Assembly: GCF_007830435.1 (NCBI RefSeq)
Contig: NZ_VLLC01000007.1
Location: forward strand, 62,001-126,000
Length of the DNA: 64,000 nt
From: Desulfobotulus alkaliphilus
GTDB lineage: Bacteria > Desulfobacterota > Desulfobacteria > Desulfobacterales > ASO4-4
Reading direction: 5' to 3'
The position numbers were made by a program, and so were the translations under genes. Under the pieces are notes generated by a model. The model made no database searches and was not told the origin of the DNA. It saw nothing but the letters and a program-made list of their open reading frames with translations. This document shows positions 15,507 through 23,680 of the stretch, piece after piece; position 1 is the first letter of the stretch; every line of letters begins with the position of its first letter.

Positions 15507-17057
15507 ATGTCCATTTTTCGTTCCAGAAAGGCCGGAGGGAAAAAAGTATCCTGCCTGCTTTCTGCATTGGCCTGCTGTCTTTTCTGCCTCAGTCTGCCTG
15601 CCTTGGCAGACTCCCCCCTGCACAGGGGAAAACCCGCAAAATATGTCTTCCTGTTTGTGGGAGACGGCCTCGGCATTCCCCACCGCCAGGCGCCGGAAGC
15701 CTTCCTTGCCGCCATGGAAGGAAAGGCCTATGGCGATGTGAAAATGACCATGAATACCTTTCCGGCCCAGGGTGTCACCACCACCTACGCCAACGACCGC
15801 TTCATCATCGGTTCCGCGGCTTCGGCCACCGCCCTTGCTTCGGGTTTCACCACCAACATCGGCTTTATCGGCATGGACCCGAATCTCAAACCCGTCCGCA
15901 GCATCGCCCAGATGGCGAAGGAAAGGGGCATGAAGGTGGGTATCGTTTCCAGCGTTTCCATCGACCACGCAACGCCTGCGGCCTTTTACGCCCACCAGCC
16001 CCACCGCAGCATGTACCACGAAATCGCCCATGACCTTGCGGACAGCGGTTTTGATTATTTCGGTGGCGGAGGACTCAGAGATCCGGAAGGGACAAGATCC
16101 AAGGCTCCCAGGGGAGATGCCCTGGAAAAAGCCCGCAGAAACGGCTACACCATCGCCACAGACCGTAGGTCCTTTGAAAAAGCCAAGCCCGGCCAGAAAC
16201 TCATCGCCTGGAATGCAAACCTGCCCGATGGCAAAGCCCTTCCCTATGCCATGGATGCTACCAAAGAAGATATTTCCCTTGCGGAATTCACCCGCAAGGG
16301 AATCGAGCTTTTGAACAACTCCAGGGGCTTTTTCATGATGGTGGAAGGCGGCAAGATCGACTGGGCCAGCCATGCCAACGATGCCGCAGCCACCATCCAC
16401 GACACCCTGGCCTTTGATGCGGCCATTGACGAAGCCCTTGCCTTTGCCAAAAAACATCCCAAAGACACCCTCATTGTGGTGACAGGCGACCATGAATGCG
16501 GTGGCATGACCATCGGCTTTGCAGGAACCAAATACGAGTCTGCCCACGAAATCCTGAAAAATCAGAAAATATCCTTCCAGCGTTTTGAAGATATGCTTGC
16601 GGACTACAGAAAAAGCCATCAGGGCAAAGCCTCCTTTGAAGACATGATTCCCCTTGTGGAGGCCAATTTCGGCCTGAAGTTTGACGGCACCGGCCCCATG
16701 GGACTGAAAGACTACGAAATCCGCAGTCTGAGGGAAGCCTTTGTGCACAGCATGGCCGGACTCCGGGAAAAGGGGAAGGGCGAATCTTATCTTCTTTATG
16801 GTGACTATGATCCCTTCAGCATCAAGGTAACCCACATCCTGAACCAGAAGGCAGGCATAGCCTGGACCTCCTACTCCCACACGGGTGCGCCGGTTATCAC
16901 CTCGGCCATGGGTGTTGGGGAAGAGGTGTTCAACGGCTACTATCACCAGTCCGATCTTGGAAAGAAACTGCTTTCCACCATGGGCTTCAGCCCCCGTTAT
17001 GCGGATGCAGCTCCCGAAACTGGGGAGATCCGTCAGGCTGCGGCAGCCGGATTCTGA
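15507..17057 (+). CDS. Alkaline phosphatase (PhoA superfamily)
   Basis: 516 residues. An N-terminal signal peptide with twin lysines and a long hydrophobic core (to about residue 34, ALA-D) sends it to the periplasm. Metal and catalytic motifs are present: FVGDGLG, the nucleophile segment IIGSAASATALASG, SIDHATPAAFYAH, MVEGGKIDWASHAND, TGDHECGG and YSHTGAP. It should release phosphate from organic monoesters. The residue before the nucleophilic Ser is Gly rather than the Asp of E. coli PhoA (D-S-A). Variants of this kind occur in the family, but it may alter metal binding. ATG 15507 follows AAGGGAGAATCACC. A strong terminator follows. With the PstS/OmpA protein upstream it suggests phosphate-starvation control. 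No clear Pho box was identified. Confidence 0.92.
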   Translation: MSIFRSRKAGGKKVSCLLSALACCLFCLSLPALADSPLHRGKPAKYVFLFVGDGLGIPHRQAPEAFLAAMEGKAYGDVKMTMNTFPAQGVTTTYANDRFIIGSAASATALASGFTTNIGFIGMDPNLKPVRSIAQMAKERGMKVGIVSSVSIDHATPAAFYAHQPHRSMYHEIAHDLADSGFDYFGGGGLRDPEGTRSKAPRGDALEKARRNGYTIATDRRSFEKAKPGQKLIAWNANLPDGKALPYAMDATKEDISLAEFTRKGIELLNNSRGFFMMVEGGKIDWASHANDAAATIHDTLAFDAAIDEALAFAKKHPKDTLIVVTGDHECGGMTIGFAGTKYESAHEILKNQKISFQRFEDMLADYRKSHQGKASFEDMIPLVEANFGLKFDGTGPMGLKDYEIRSLREAFVHSMAGLREKGKGESYLLYGDYDPFSIKVTHILNQKAGIAWTSYSHTGAPVITSAMGVGEEVFNGYYHQSDLGKKLLSTMGFSPRYADAAPETGEIRQAAAAGF

Positions 17058-17088
17058 TACCTTATCCCCTTTGATAAAAAATGATCAT

Positions 17089-17121
17089 GGCAGGGAATGT
17101 GCGGCATTCCCTGCCTTTTTT
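17089..17121 (+). terminator. Rho-independent terminator of the phosphatase gene
   Basis: An 11-base perfect stem GGCAGGGAATG / CATTCCCTGCC with a 5-base loop, followed by six T (17116-17121). It lies 31 bases past the phosphatase stop. Confidence 0.92.
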
Positions 17122-17146
17122 GAATACGCAGTACCGGAGAACGACC

Positions 17147-18343
17147 ATGCACAAAAGCAAAACCCGTTCAGAAATCCTTCTTGTGAGCTTTTTCTTCCTC
17201 CTGACTCTCCTTCTTTTTCTTCTGCCAACGGGCTTTGAGGAACGCAAAGATCCCACTTCCCTGCGCTGCCGCGGGGAAGTGGTGGAGGTGGACAATGCCT
17301 TTCTGCGTCAGTACGGCATGGTGCGTACGGGCAGCCAGAATCTTGTCCTGCGCATTGTTTCCGGGGATATGAAGGGAGAACGTGTGCATTCTGCCAACCA
17401 TCTCCTTGGAAAACTGGATCTCGACCGCCTGTATCAGGCTGGTGACCGGGTGCTTCTGGTTCTGACCCTGGATGGAGACCGCATCCGTCATGCCCAGGTC
17501 ATGGATCATTACCGTCTGGATATGCAGGCCTGGCTGGCGGGTAGCTTTGCTTTTTTATTGGTGGCATTTGCCGGATGGACGGGAATGCGGGCCCTGCTTT
17601 CCTTTGTCTTTACGGGTCTTATGGTCTGGAAAATTCTCATTCCCGGTTTTTTAAAGGGCTGGGATCCCATGATCACGGCCCTTTTTGTGGTCATGCTGCT
17701 CAGTGCGGCCATTCTTTTCCTTGTGGCCGGATGGAACCGAAAAGGTTTCACTGCCTTTGCGGGCTGCCTTCTGGGCCTTTTCTGCACCGCCCTCCTTGCC
17801 CTTTTTGTAGCCCCTGCTTTTCAGCTCCACGGTGCCATCAAGCCCTTTTCGGAAACCCTGATGTACACAGGTTATGCCCATCTCGATCTCACCCGCATCT
17901 TCCTTGCCACCATCATCATGGCCGCCTCCGGTGCGGTGATGGATCTGGCCATGGACATTGCCGCCAGCATGGATGAGGTGGTGTCCCAGAATCCCCGGAT
18001 CAGCCGCAGCGAAGCCATGTTTTCCGGCTTCCGGGTGGGAAGGGCCGTCATGGGAACCATGAGCACCACCCTGCTTCTGGCCTACTCCAGCAGCTACCTC
18101 TCTTTGCTCATGGTCTTCATGGCCCAGGGCATTCCCATGGCAAATATGCTCAACCTCAATTACGTGACAGCAGAATTTCTCAACACCATACTGGGAAGCT
18201 TCGGACTTCTGGCCGTGGCCCCCTTCACCGCTCTGGCCGGTGCTTTTTTTCTGGTTCCCGGAGACCGGTCATTAACGCGGAAGATCAGAAGAGAAGAACA
18301 GGACAAGCCAAAAGAAAATCTTACGACCCTGACCCAGCCATAG
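17147..18343 (+). CDS. YibE/F-family polytopic membrane protein
   Basis: 398 residues from ATG 17147 (GGAG upstream). The frame is open earlier (17081), but that part overlaps the terminator. One N-terminal membrane helix is followed by a periplasmic beta-rich part (GEVVEVDNAF..). Then come seven or so helices with the YibE/F motifs FAGWTGMRALLSF, ASGAVMDLAMDIAASMDEV and MGTMSTTLLLAYS. Family members are thought to be transporters of unknown substrate. The last ~20 residues (KIRREEQDKPKENLTTLTQP) are charged and end exactly where the restriction-locus debris begins on the other strand. Confidence 0.85.
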   Translation: MHKSKTRSEILLVSFFFLLTLLLFLLPTGFEERKDPTSLRCRGEVVEVDNAFLRQYGMVRTGSQNLVLRIVSGDMKGERVHSANHLLGKLDLDRLYQAGDRVLLVLTLDGDRIRHAQVMDHYRLDMQAWLAGSFAFLLVAFAGWTGMRALLSFVFTGLMVWKILIPGFLKGWDPMITALFVVMLLSAAILFLVAGWNRKGFTAFAGCLLGLFCTALLALFVAPAFQLHGAIKPFSETLMYTGYAHLDLTRIFLATIIMAASGAVMDLAMDIAASMDEVVSQNPRISRSEAMFSGFRVGRAVMGTMSTTLLLAYSSSYLSLLMVFMAQGIPMANMLNLNYVTAEFLNTILGSFGLLAVAPFTALAGAFFLVPGDRSLTRKIRREEQDKPKENLTTLTQP

Positions 18344-18366
18344 TTTGCTGCTCCGGCTGTTTTCAG

Positions 18367-18762
18367 AATGGCGCAGGTGCCATCCGGGGCCAGTTCGCCC
18401 AGGATGTCCTGCACGAACAACACCTGAGTGGAACTGGTTTCAAAGGCGAAATGCTTCTGGGCATCCTTGCCCTCCTTACCGCCGAAGGGCGGGTTGGTGA
18501 GGATGTAGTCGAAGACTTTCGGGGCCTGCTCGAACAGGGCCGCATAGGTGGCGCGACCGGTGAGGGTGTTGCCGTGCCAGAGGTTGGGCTGGTCGATGCC
18601 GTGCAGCACCAGATTGGCCAAGGCGATGGGAAAGACCAGATTTTCCTTTTCCCGACCGAAAAAGGTGTCATGCTTCAGGGTGGCGAGATCAAGGCTTGCG
18701 GCGCTCTGCCCCAGCTTGCGGGCAATGTGCTCATAGGCGATGGCCAGAAATCCGCCGGTATG
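18367..18762 (-). pseudogene. Internal fragment of a type I restriction methyltransferase (hsdM)
   Basis: About 130 residues of an N6-adenine methylase are readable: TGGFLAIAYEHIARK (the end of the SAM-binding motif I), LKHDTFFGREKENLVFPIAL, ANLVLHGIDQPNLWHGNTLT, the catalytic ILTNPPFGGKEGKDAQ, and TQVLFVQDILGELAPDG. The N-terminal ~200 residues and the C-terminus are missing. Both ends run into unrelated sequence (YibE tail; YhcG fragment). It cannot be active alone. It is the last piece of a deleted type I locus. Confidence 0.82.
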
Positions 18763-18835
18763 GATTTCACAAAGGCAGACAGCGACTGGGTGGAAGCGAT
18801 GGCCTTGGGCTGTTTTTTCCGGGAGGGCTTTCTTG

Positions 18836-19189
18836 TCATTCGGCCTCTTTACCGACATCCAGAAAATCGAACAGGTAGGGATCTTTAAGCGATTCCCGGG
18901 CCAGATCACTACCCGGCGCAGGCAGGCATTCGGTAAAGTTGGTAAGAGCCTTGCCGGTGCGTTCGAGAAGACGGGTCTCGATGTGGATATTCAGCACATT
19001 ACGCGACCATCCATGTTCGATGGCGGCCCGGGCATAGCAAAGACGCTGTTCCGGTTGCTTCAGCCGGGTCAGCAGCACCAGGTTATGGCCCCAGGGCAAT
19101 TGTCCAACAGCCTGTTGGACAATTTGCTCGTCCGGCCAGGCCTCGGCAAAGGCACGCATATACATGAGGTTGGCGCGGGAGAAGCCCCC
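18836..19189 (-). pseudogene. Truncated YhcG (DUF1016) protein
   Basis: The frame reads GGFSRANLMYMRAFAEAWPD, QLPWGHNLVLLTRL, AIEHGWSRNVLNIHIET and SLKDPYLFDFLDVGKEAE, then stops at 18836. These are hallmarks of the DUF1016 N-terminal region of YhcG-type proteins, which carry a PD-(D/E)XK nuclease domain at their C-terminus and are often found inside type I restriction loci. The first ~50 residues and the whole nuclease domain are missing. The left edge is spliced to an HTH gene and the right edge to the hsdM fragment. Confidence 0.75.
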
Positions 19190-19380
19190 GATCCGGGTTC
19201 CGCCGCAGCGCCGGATTCAACCCATGCATCCACCTGACTTTTCTTGAACTTCCAGAGGCGTCCTATGCGGTGCGCGGGCATGTTATGCCTGTCGATCCAC
19301 TTGTACACGCTGTCGTTGCTGACCCCGTGGTTTTTGCAGATCTCATTTATGGACCACCAGCGGTCTGCCATTTCGTTCAT
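19069..19380 (-). CDS. Excisionase-type helix-turn-helix protein, C-terminus replaced
   Basis: From ATG 19380 (MNEMADRWWSINEICKNHG) residues 1-65 form a MerR/Xis-type winged helix-turn-helix: VSNDSVYKWIDRHNMPAHRI, then GRLWKFKKSQVDAWVESG. Such small proteins commonly precede type I restriction-modification genes. After SGAAAE the frame passes out of phase over the YhcG fragment and is not meaningful. DNA-binding activity could persist. Confidence 0.65.
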   Translation of the reverse strand: MNEMADRWWSINEICKNHGVSNDSVYKWIDRHNMPAHRIGRLWKFKKSQVDAWVESGAAAEPGSGASPAPTSCICVPLPRPGRTSKLSNRLLDNCPGAITWCC

Positions 19381-19669
19381 GTTCAAAACTCCACAAACGT
19401 ATTGGCTTTGCAACCTCGTCCGCCAGAGACGAAACGGGAGGACGCTGAACGCACTCCTCCCATATTAAAAAAACTTACTCGATATACGAGGAATATTCGC
19501 TCTAAGTCAAACGATCTTTACCGATTCCGATCGTATTTATTCATATGAAATGGACACCATGGGTGCTGTACCAATCTGACCGGCTAATCGGCATGGGGTG
19601 GTCTGGATTTTTTGGCCGGGAACAGGAGAACTTTCCATTTTTACAAAACCATGAGTCCTGATCCGTAAA

Positions 19670-21382
19670 CTATCCCGCATGCAGGATCACGGCATCCTTC
19701 TCTCCGGCCTGCATCAGGACAGAGGAAAGCTCATGCATGGAAAAAGGTTTTTCCAATATGAAGTCAGGTATTTCCTTATGCTTGATCCAGTGGGGGCAGC
19801 CCGTTGTGAGAATCAGGGAAGGGTGCGGGTACAGCCTGCGTATCTGGGTGGCCAGCCTCAGACCGTTCATGGCGGGCATGGAGTAATCCAGAAGTACAAA
19901 ATCCACAAGGCTGCTGTTTTCCCGAAGCCATGACAGGGCTTCTCCGCCACTCTGGACACCGTGTACCCCGTAGCCCAGAGAACGCACCATTTCTTTGAGA
20001 ACTTCCAGCAGTGAGCCCTCATCCTCCACAATCAGAACAAAGCCCCTGCCCTGTACGGGCTTTTGATCCATCTCCCTGCCTTCTTCCTTTTCTGCGGCAT
20101 GGGGCAGCTCAATACAGAACAGGGCTCCGGCACCGGGGCTGCTTTCCACCGTAATCAGGCCGCCATGCTCTTCAACCACTTCCCTGACCAGGGACAGGCC
20201 CATCCCATGGCCTTCCCTGTTGGCACGGGTGGTAAAAAAGGGCTCAAATATCCGCTGACGGATCTCCTCTGCAATGCCGTGGCCTGAATCTTTTACGGAA
20301 ATGCGCACCCACCCTGCCCCGTCCCTTGTACAGCCCTCAATATTCAGGTGAAGAACACCGCCATTATCTTCCATGGCGTGGCAGCCATTGGTCATAAGAT
20401 TGATGAGGAGCTGGTGAAGGCGGGTGGGGTTGCCATGGATACAGGCATCCGCAGCCTCATTCTGACAGCGAACAGCGATGTGGGCAGGAAGTGAGGCCCG
20501 GATAAGACGCAGGCTTTCCGTGATGAGGGGTTTCAAAGAAAAGGTATGAAATCCCCTTCCATCGGGCCTGCTGAAGTGAAGTATCTGATGAATCAGATCC
20601 CTTGCCCGGTATCCTGCGGTGACAATGGTATCCAGATGGTGGGCTTTGCGCTTTTCATCTTCTATCATTGCAGCCAGCTGGGAAGCTCCCAGAATGGAAG
20701 CAAGAATATTATTGAAATCATGGGATATGCCCGCTGTCATGCGGCCCAGTGTTGCCAGTTGGGAAATTTCCTGAAAGCGGCGTCTGAGGATCATGAGTTC
20801 ATCGGATTTATGTTCTGCCAGTTCACGGAGATGTGTGGTTTCCGTATTCAGGCGGACTTCTTTTTCTGCATAGGCAGTGATGTCCAGCCCCATCCGCAAC
20901 TTTCTGTTCGTGATGGCAAGGGGAATCCAGCAGAGGGTCTTTTTCCCTTCGGGCCTGACATGGGTCGTGATGGTATTGCCCTGAAGATCGGGCCTTGCAC
21001 CGGGAAACTGGGAAATAAAACGACCTGAAGGATCTTTTCCGATCATGCGGGTGGCCAGCAGAGAGGCTTTCTGAATGCGGCCGTCCGGTCCTGCGAGCAG
21101 CAGGGCCTGATTTCCTGCAAGAAGCTCCTTTTCCTGCTGCCGCATGGATGCAAGCCAGCTTCGTATTCTCCTTTCCTTCCGTGCAAGAAGCCTTGCCCCT
21201 TTCCGGTGCTGGCGAAGGGCCATGCAGTGATAAAAAAACAATGGAAAAAAGGCCGCTGAAAAAAACATAAAAAAACGGGGTGCAAAGGAGATATTCCAGG
21301 AATCCGAAAGGATGCCTGCCCCCAAAATCAGCACGCCGGTCAGGGTGCTGCCCATTAAAAACAATCCGGATAAAAAACTCAT
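19670..21382 (-). CDS. Membrane hybrid histidine kinase with receiver domain
   Basis: 570 residues. Two N-terminal membrane helices (about 5-25 and 33-50) are followed by a PAS-like region (NQALLLAGPDGRIQKAS), a dimerisation/phosphoacceptor domain with GISHDFNNILASILGAS (His near 218), a HATPase with GHGMGLSLVREVVEEHGG (around 394), and a C-terminal receiver (FVLIVEDEGSLLEVL; phospho-Asp in LLDYSMP near 499; Lys in LEKPF). It autophosphorylates and passes phosphate to its own receiver. No DNA-binding output is fused. Its ATG overlaps the stop of the GGDEF gene by 4 bases, so the two are co-translated and likely act together. The input signal is unknown. Confidence 0.92.
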   Translation of the reverse strand: MSFLSGLFLMGSTLTGVLILGAGILSDSWNISFAPRFFMFFSAAFFPLFFYHCMALRQHRKGARLLARKERRIRSWLASMRQQEKELLAGNQALLLAGPDGRIQKASLLATRMIGKDPSGRFISQFPGARPDLQGNTITTHVRPEGKKTLCWIPLAITNRKLRMGLDITAYAEKEVRLNTETTHLRELAEHKSDELMILRRRFQEISQLATLGRMTAGISHDFNNILASILGASQLAAMIEDEKRKAHHLDTIVTAGYRARDLIHQILHFSRPDGRGFHTFSLKPLITESLRLIRASLPAHIAVRCQNEAADACIHGNPTRLHQLLINLMTNGCHAMEDNGGVLHLNIEGCTRDGAGWVRISVKDSGHGIAEEIRQRIFEPFFTTRANREGHGMGLSLVREVVEEHGGLITVESSPGAGALFCIELPHAAEKEEGREMDQKPVQGRGFVLIVEDEGSLLEVLKEMVRSLGYGVHGVQSGGEALSWLRENSSLVDFVLLDYSMPAMNGLRLATQIRRLYPHPSLILTTGCPHWIKHKEIPDFILEKPFSMHELSSVLMQAGEKDAVILHAG

Positions 21383-23187
21383 GCAACCCCTTTATCCAGA
21401 AAAGGTTTCCCGGGAGAGGCAATCTGTCTTCTGTCGCGGACCCAGGAGTTTCCCTTCTGGGATTTGGCATACCCTTTGATCTGGGCCACACGGAGACTGA
21501 GTTCCGAAGAATCCATGCCCGGATGAAACTGACAGTCCACAATACCCAGAGAAATGGATACAGGAGGATACTGCCTGATGACCCCCTCTCTGGATTTGCT
21601 TTGAAAAAAACCATGATCAGAAATTTTATCCGGGTAGAGTACCCGTGTTTCCCTCTCAAATTTTTCCGTAAGATCCTTTGCAAAGGCTTCCGCCTCCGCC
21701 GGATGGGTGAAAATGACAAAATCATCCCCACCCACATGGCCGATAAAGGCATCTCTGCCACAGCAGAGGGATACGCTCTCCCGTATCAGGCGGCTTGTAA
21801 ACTTGAGCATACGGTCACCGGCCTCAAAGCCAAAGCAGTCATTATAGGCCTTAAAATGGTCCAGATCCGCATAAATCAGACTCATGCGTACCTGATCCCG
21901 GCGGTATGTCTCCATGGTTTTTTCAATGCTGGTATTGCCGGGCAGACCCGTTAAGGGATTTGCCCCCCTTGCGGTTTCTACCTGAATCCGGGCCATGGCA
22001 TCCAGCAGGCTGCGAACGGATACCGTTCCTTTATAAAGCCCGCCTTCCGTAATCAGAATATCATCATAAAGACGCTCCGCAGAGCGGGACATAGCAGCAC
22101 GGGCCACTTCATCCAGAGGTGTCCCTGCATCCCGGATCATGGGTTCCGTGTCCATGATCCGGGCAACGCTTTTTTTGAGAAAAAGGGCATTGCCGTAGGG
22201 CGAGCTCAGGTGCCTGTCCAGATGATAGCGCATGAGAAGGCCCACAGGGCTTTTTTCCTTCAGAAGACAGATACTGTCCGTTGGCGCACGTTTTTTCAGT
22301 ATCCGGCTGATTTCTTCAACGGTATCCGATGCCTGGGCAGTGATTCCGGGGCTGGCCAGATGGCCCACGCCGGAACCCTGACAGCCCGGAAAAACCTGCC
22401 AGTCAGGACTGCCACCGCTTTCTTCCACATGGTGCACGGAAGGCAGGGAGGATGCCGGCGCAACGGCATTTCCCTGCATCAGAGAAAAGCCAAGTCCGTT
22501 AAAATAACGCCTGTCCTTTTTTTTATTCACATTGATCACACCGGAGACGCACTGTATACGGCGACAGGCATCCGAGAGCATGCCCACCATCAGCGCCGCA
22601 TGGTCCTGCCCCGATGCATGCTGCCTGAATGCCGAGGATTCCAGAAGAAAGAGATCCGGACGCAGGCCTGCAAGGTGGAGCAAAGAAAGGCTTTTTTCAC
22701 CACCGCCGCAGATACACAGACCTGTTCCCGCATGAATGGAAAGGGCGGTGAAGGACATATCCCTGAGGGTTTCAAGATCCTCTTCCTGAATCCCCAGTAC
22801 AATGCGCCGGGAAGAAACGGCTTTTTTTTCCAGAATGGCTGCCATAAATTCAGGAAAATCCGGATGCCCCATGCTTACCGGGTGCAGAAAAAAAACCAGC
22901 CGTCCTTCTTCGGGCAGATGGGCAAAGGCATCCAGAGCCACGCCAAAGTCCATCATATCGCTCTTTAATATTAAATCCTTATTTTCCAGATTTTCCAGCC
23001 AGCCCTGTCTGCCGGGCAGAAGATCTGAAACGCTTTCTTTACGGACAATCCACAGCCGGATACGCCCTGTGATGGTATCTGCAAGGGGATAAAATCGGAT
23101 ACCCCCCTGCCGTAAAGAATCTGGGGCAGACATGGACGTCATTTCCGGGATCATCTCTTTTCTTATCATTCCCCTGACAGGGCTCAT
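21379..23187 (-). CDS. Degenerate EAL - CBS - GGDEF signalling protein
   Basis: 602 residues. The N-terminal ~250 residues resemble an EAL domain fold (FYPLADTITGRIRLW.., LRPDLFLLESSAFR) but without EAL or metal residues, so it is probably a sensor. Residues about 280-410 look like a CBS pair (VEEISRILKKRAPTDSICLL; GLYKGTVSVRSLLDAMA). The C-terminal domain is GGDEF: NPLTGLPGN, IYADLDHFKAYND and the active-site variant GHVGGDDFVIF (near 484). GGDDF is within the tolerated range, so it may make cyclic di-GMP. No RxxD inhibitory site stands out. ATG 23187 follows AGGAGG. It is the first gene of a two-gene operon with the histidine kinase. Confidence 0.85.
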   Translation of the reverse strand: MSPVRGMIRKEMIPEMTSMSAPDSLRQGGIRFYPLADTITGRIRLWIVRKESVSDLLPGRQGWLENLENKDLILKSDMMDFGVALDAFAHLPEEGRLVFFLHPVSMGHPDFPEFMAAILEKKAVSSRRIVLGIQEEDLETLRDMSFTALSIHAGTGLCICGGGEKSLSLLHLAGLRPDLFLLESSAFRQHASGQDHAALMVGMLSDACRRIQCVSGVINVNKKKDRRYFNGLGFSLMQGNAVAPASSLPSVHHVEESGGSPDWQVFPGCQGSGVGHLASPGITAQASDTVEEISRILKKRAPTDSICLLKEKSPVGLLMRYHLDRHLSSPYGNALFLKKSVARIMDTEPMIRDAGTPLDEVARAAMSRSAERLYDDILITEGGLYKGTVSVRSLLDAMARIQVETARGANPLTGLPGNTSIEKTMETYRRDQVRMSLIYADLDHFKAYNDCFGFEAGDRMLKFTSRLIRESVSLCCGRDAFIGHVGGDDFVIFTHPAEAEAFAKDLTEKFERETRVLYPDKISDHGFFQSKSREGVIRQYPPVSISLGIVDCQFHPGMDSSELSLRVAQIKGYAKSQKGNSWVRDRRQIASPGKPFLDKGVA

Positions 23188-23259
23188 GGACAGAACCTCC
23201 TGATCTTTACGTTACCCGGACATCCTTTATCCTCTGAATATGAGAATTGTATTTAAATG

Positions 23260-23605
23260 GTAAGTATTCAGCACAGTTTATTCCGAACTGCCAATGCTGT
23301 AGTTGCAGCAGCGTCTTACGGCTGCAAGGCTCCGTGGCTATTTGCAAGTGACATTGCAATCGTTTCGGATCAGAGCTTTGCAGGCCTGTGCGAAAGAAGC
23401 GGCAAACTGTCTGAGCCGCCACAAAGGCAGCGTACCAGGGCCTGCCATGGTAATAAAAAGTTTATCCTGCCTGTGGCGGGGAGTTTTTGCCGCTTCCGCA
23501 CAGGGCAAGAAGCTCCCGAATAAGATTGCGTCACGGGCAAATAGCCTGGGGCCTGTGCATCTGCCTTGCAGGTATGGTACCTGAAAAACTGTGCTGAACA
23601 GTTAC
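23260..23605. mobile_element. IS66-like non-autonomous element (MITE), copy 2
   Basis: 346 bp. Left end GTAAGTATTCAGCACAGTTT, right end the inverted form (..AACTGTGCTGAACAGTTAC). It is flanked by TTTAAATG on both sides, an exact 8-bp target duplication. This is the uninterrupted form used to define the insertions in copy 1. No credible coding frame. It separates the GGDEF gene start from the ABC transporter operon end. Confidence 0.88.
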
Positions 23606-23680
23606 TTTAAATGAAATAAATATTTCATCTTCAATGCTGGATGGTTTTCACGGCTCTGTCTTTATTTTATGCCCGGAAAC

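Noticed and set aside
15408-16946. A 512-aa minus-strand frame over the alkaline phosphatase
   Set aside because: Glycine/histidine-rich mirror translation of a well-supported gene, with no family features.
18290-18350. Minus-strand string NYGWVRVVRF next to the hsdM fragment, resembling the DUF1566 C-terminus
   Set aside because: It is antisense to the yibE tail and only ten residues long. Too short to call a fourth DUF1566 copy.
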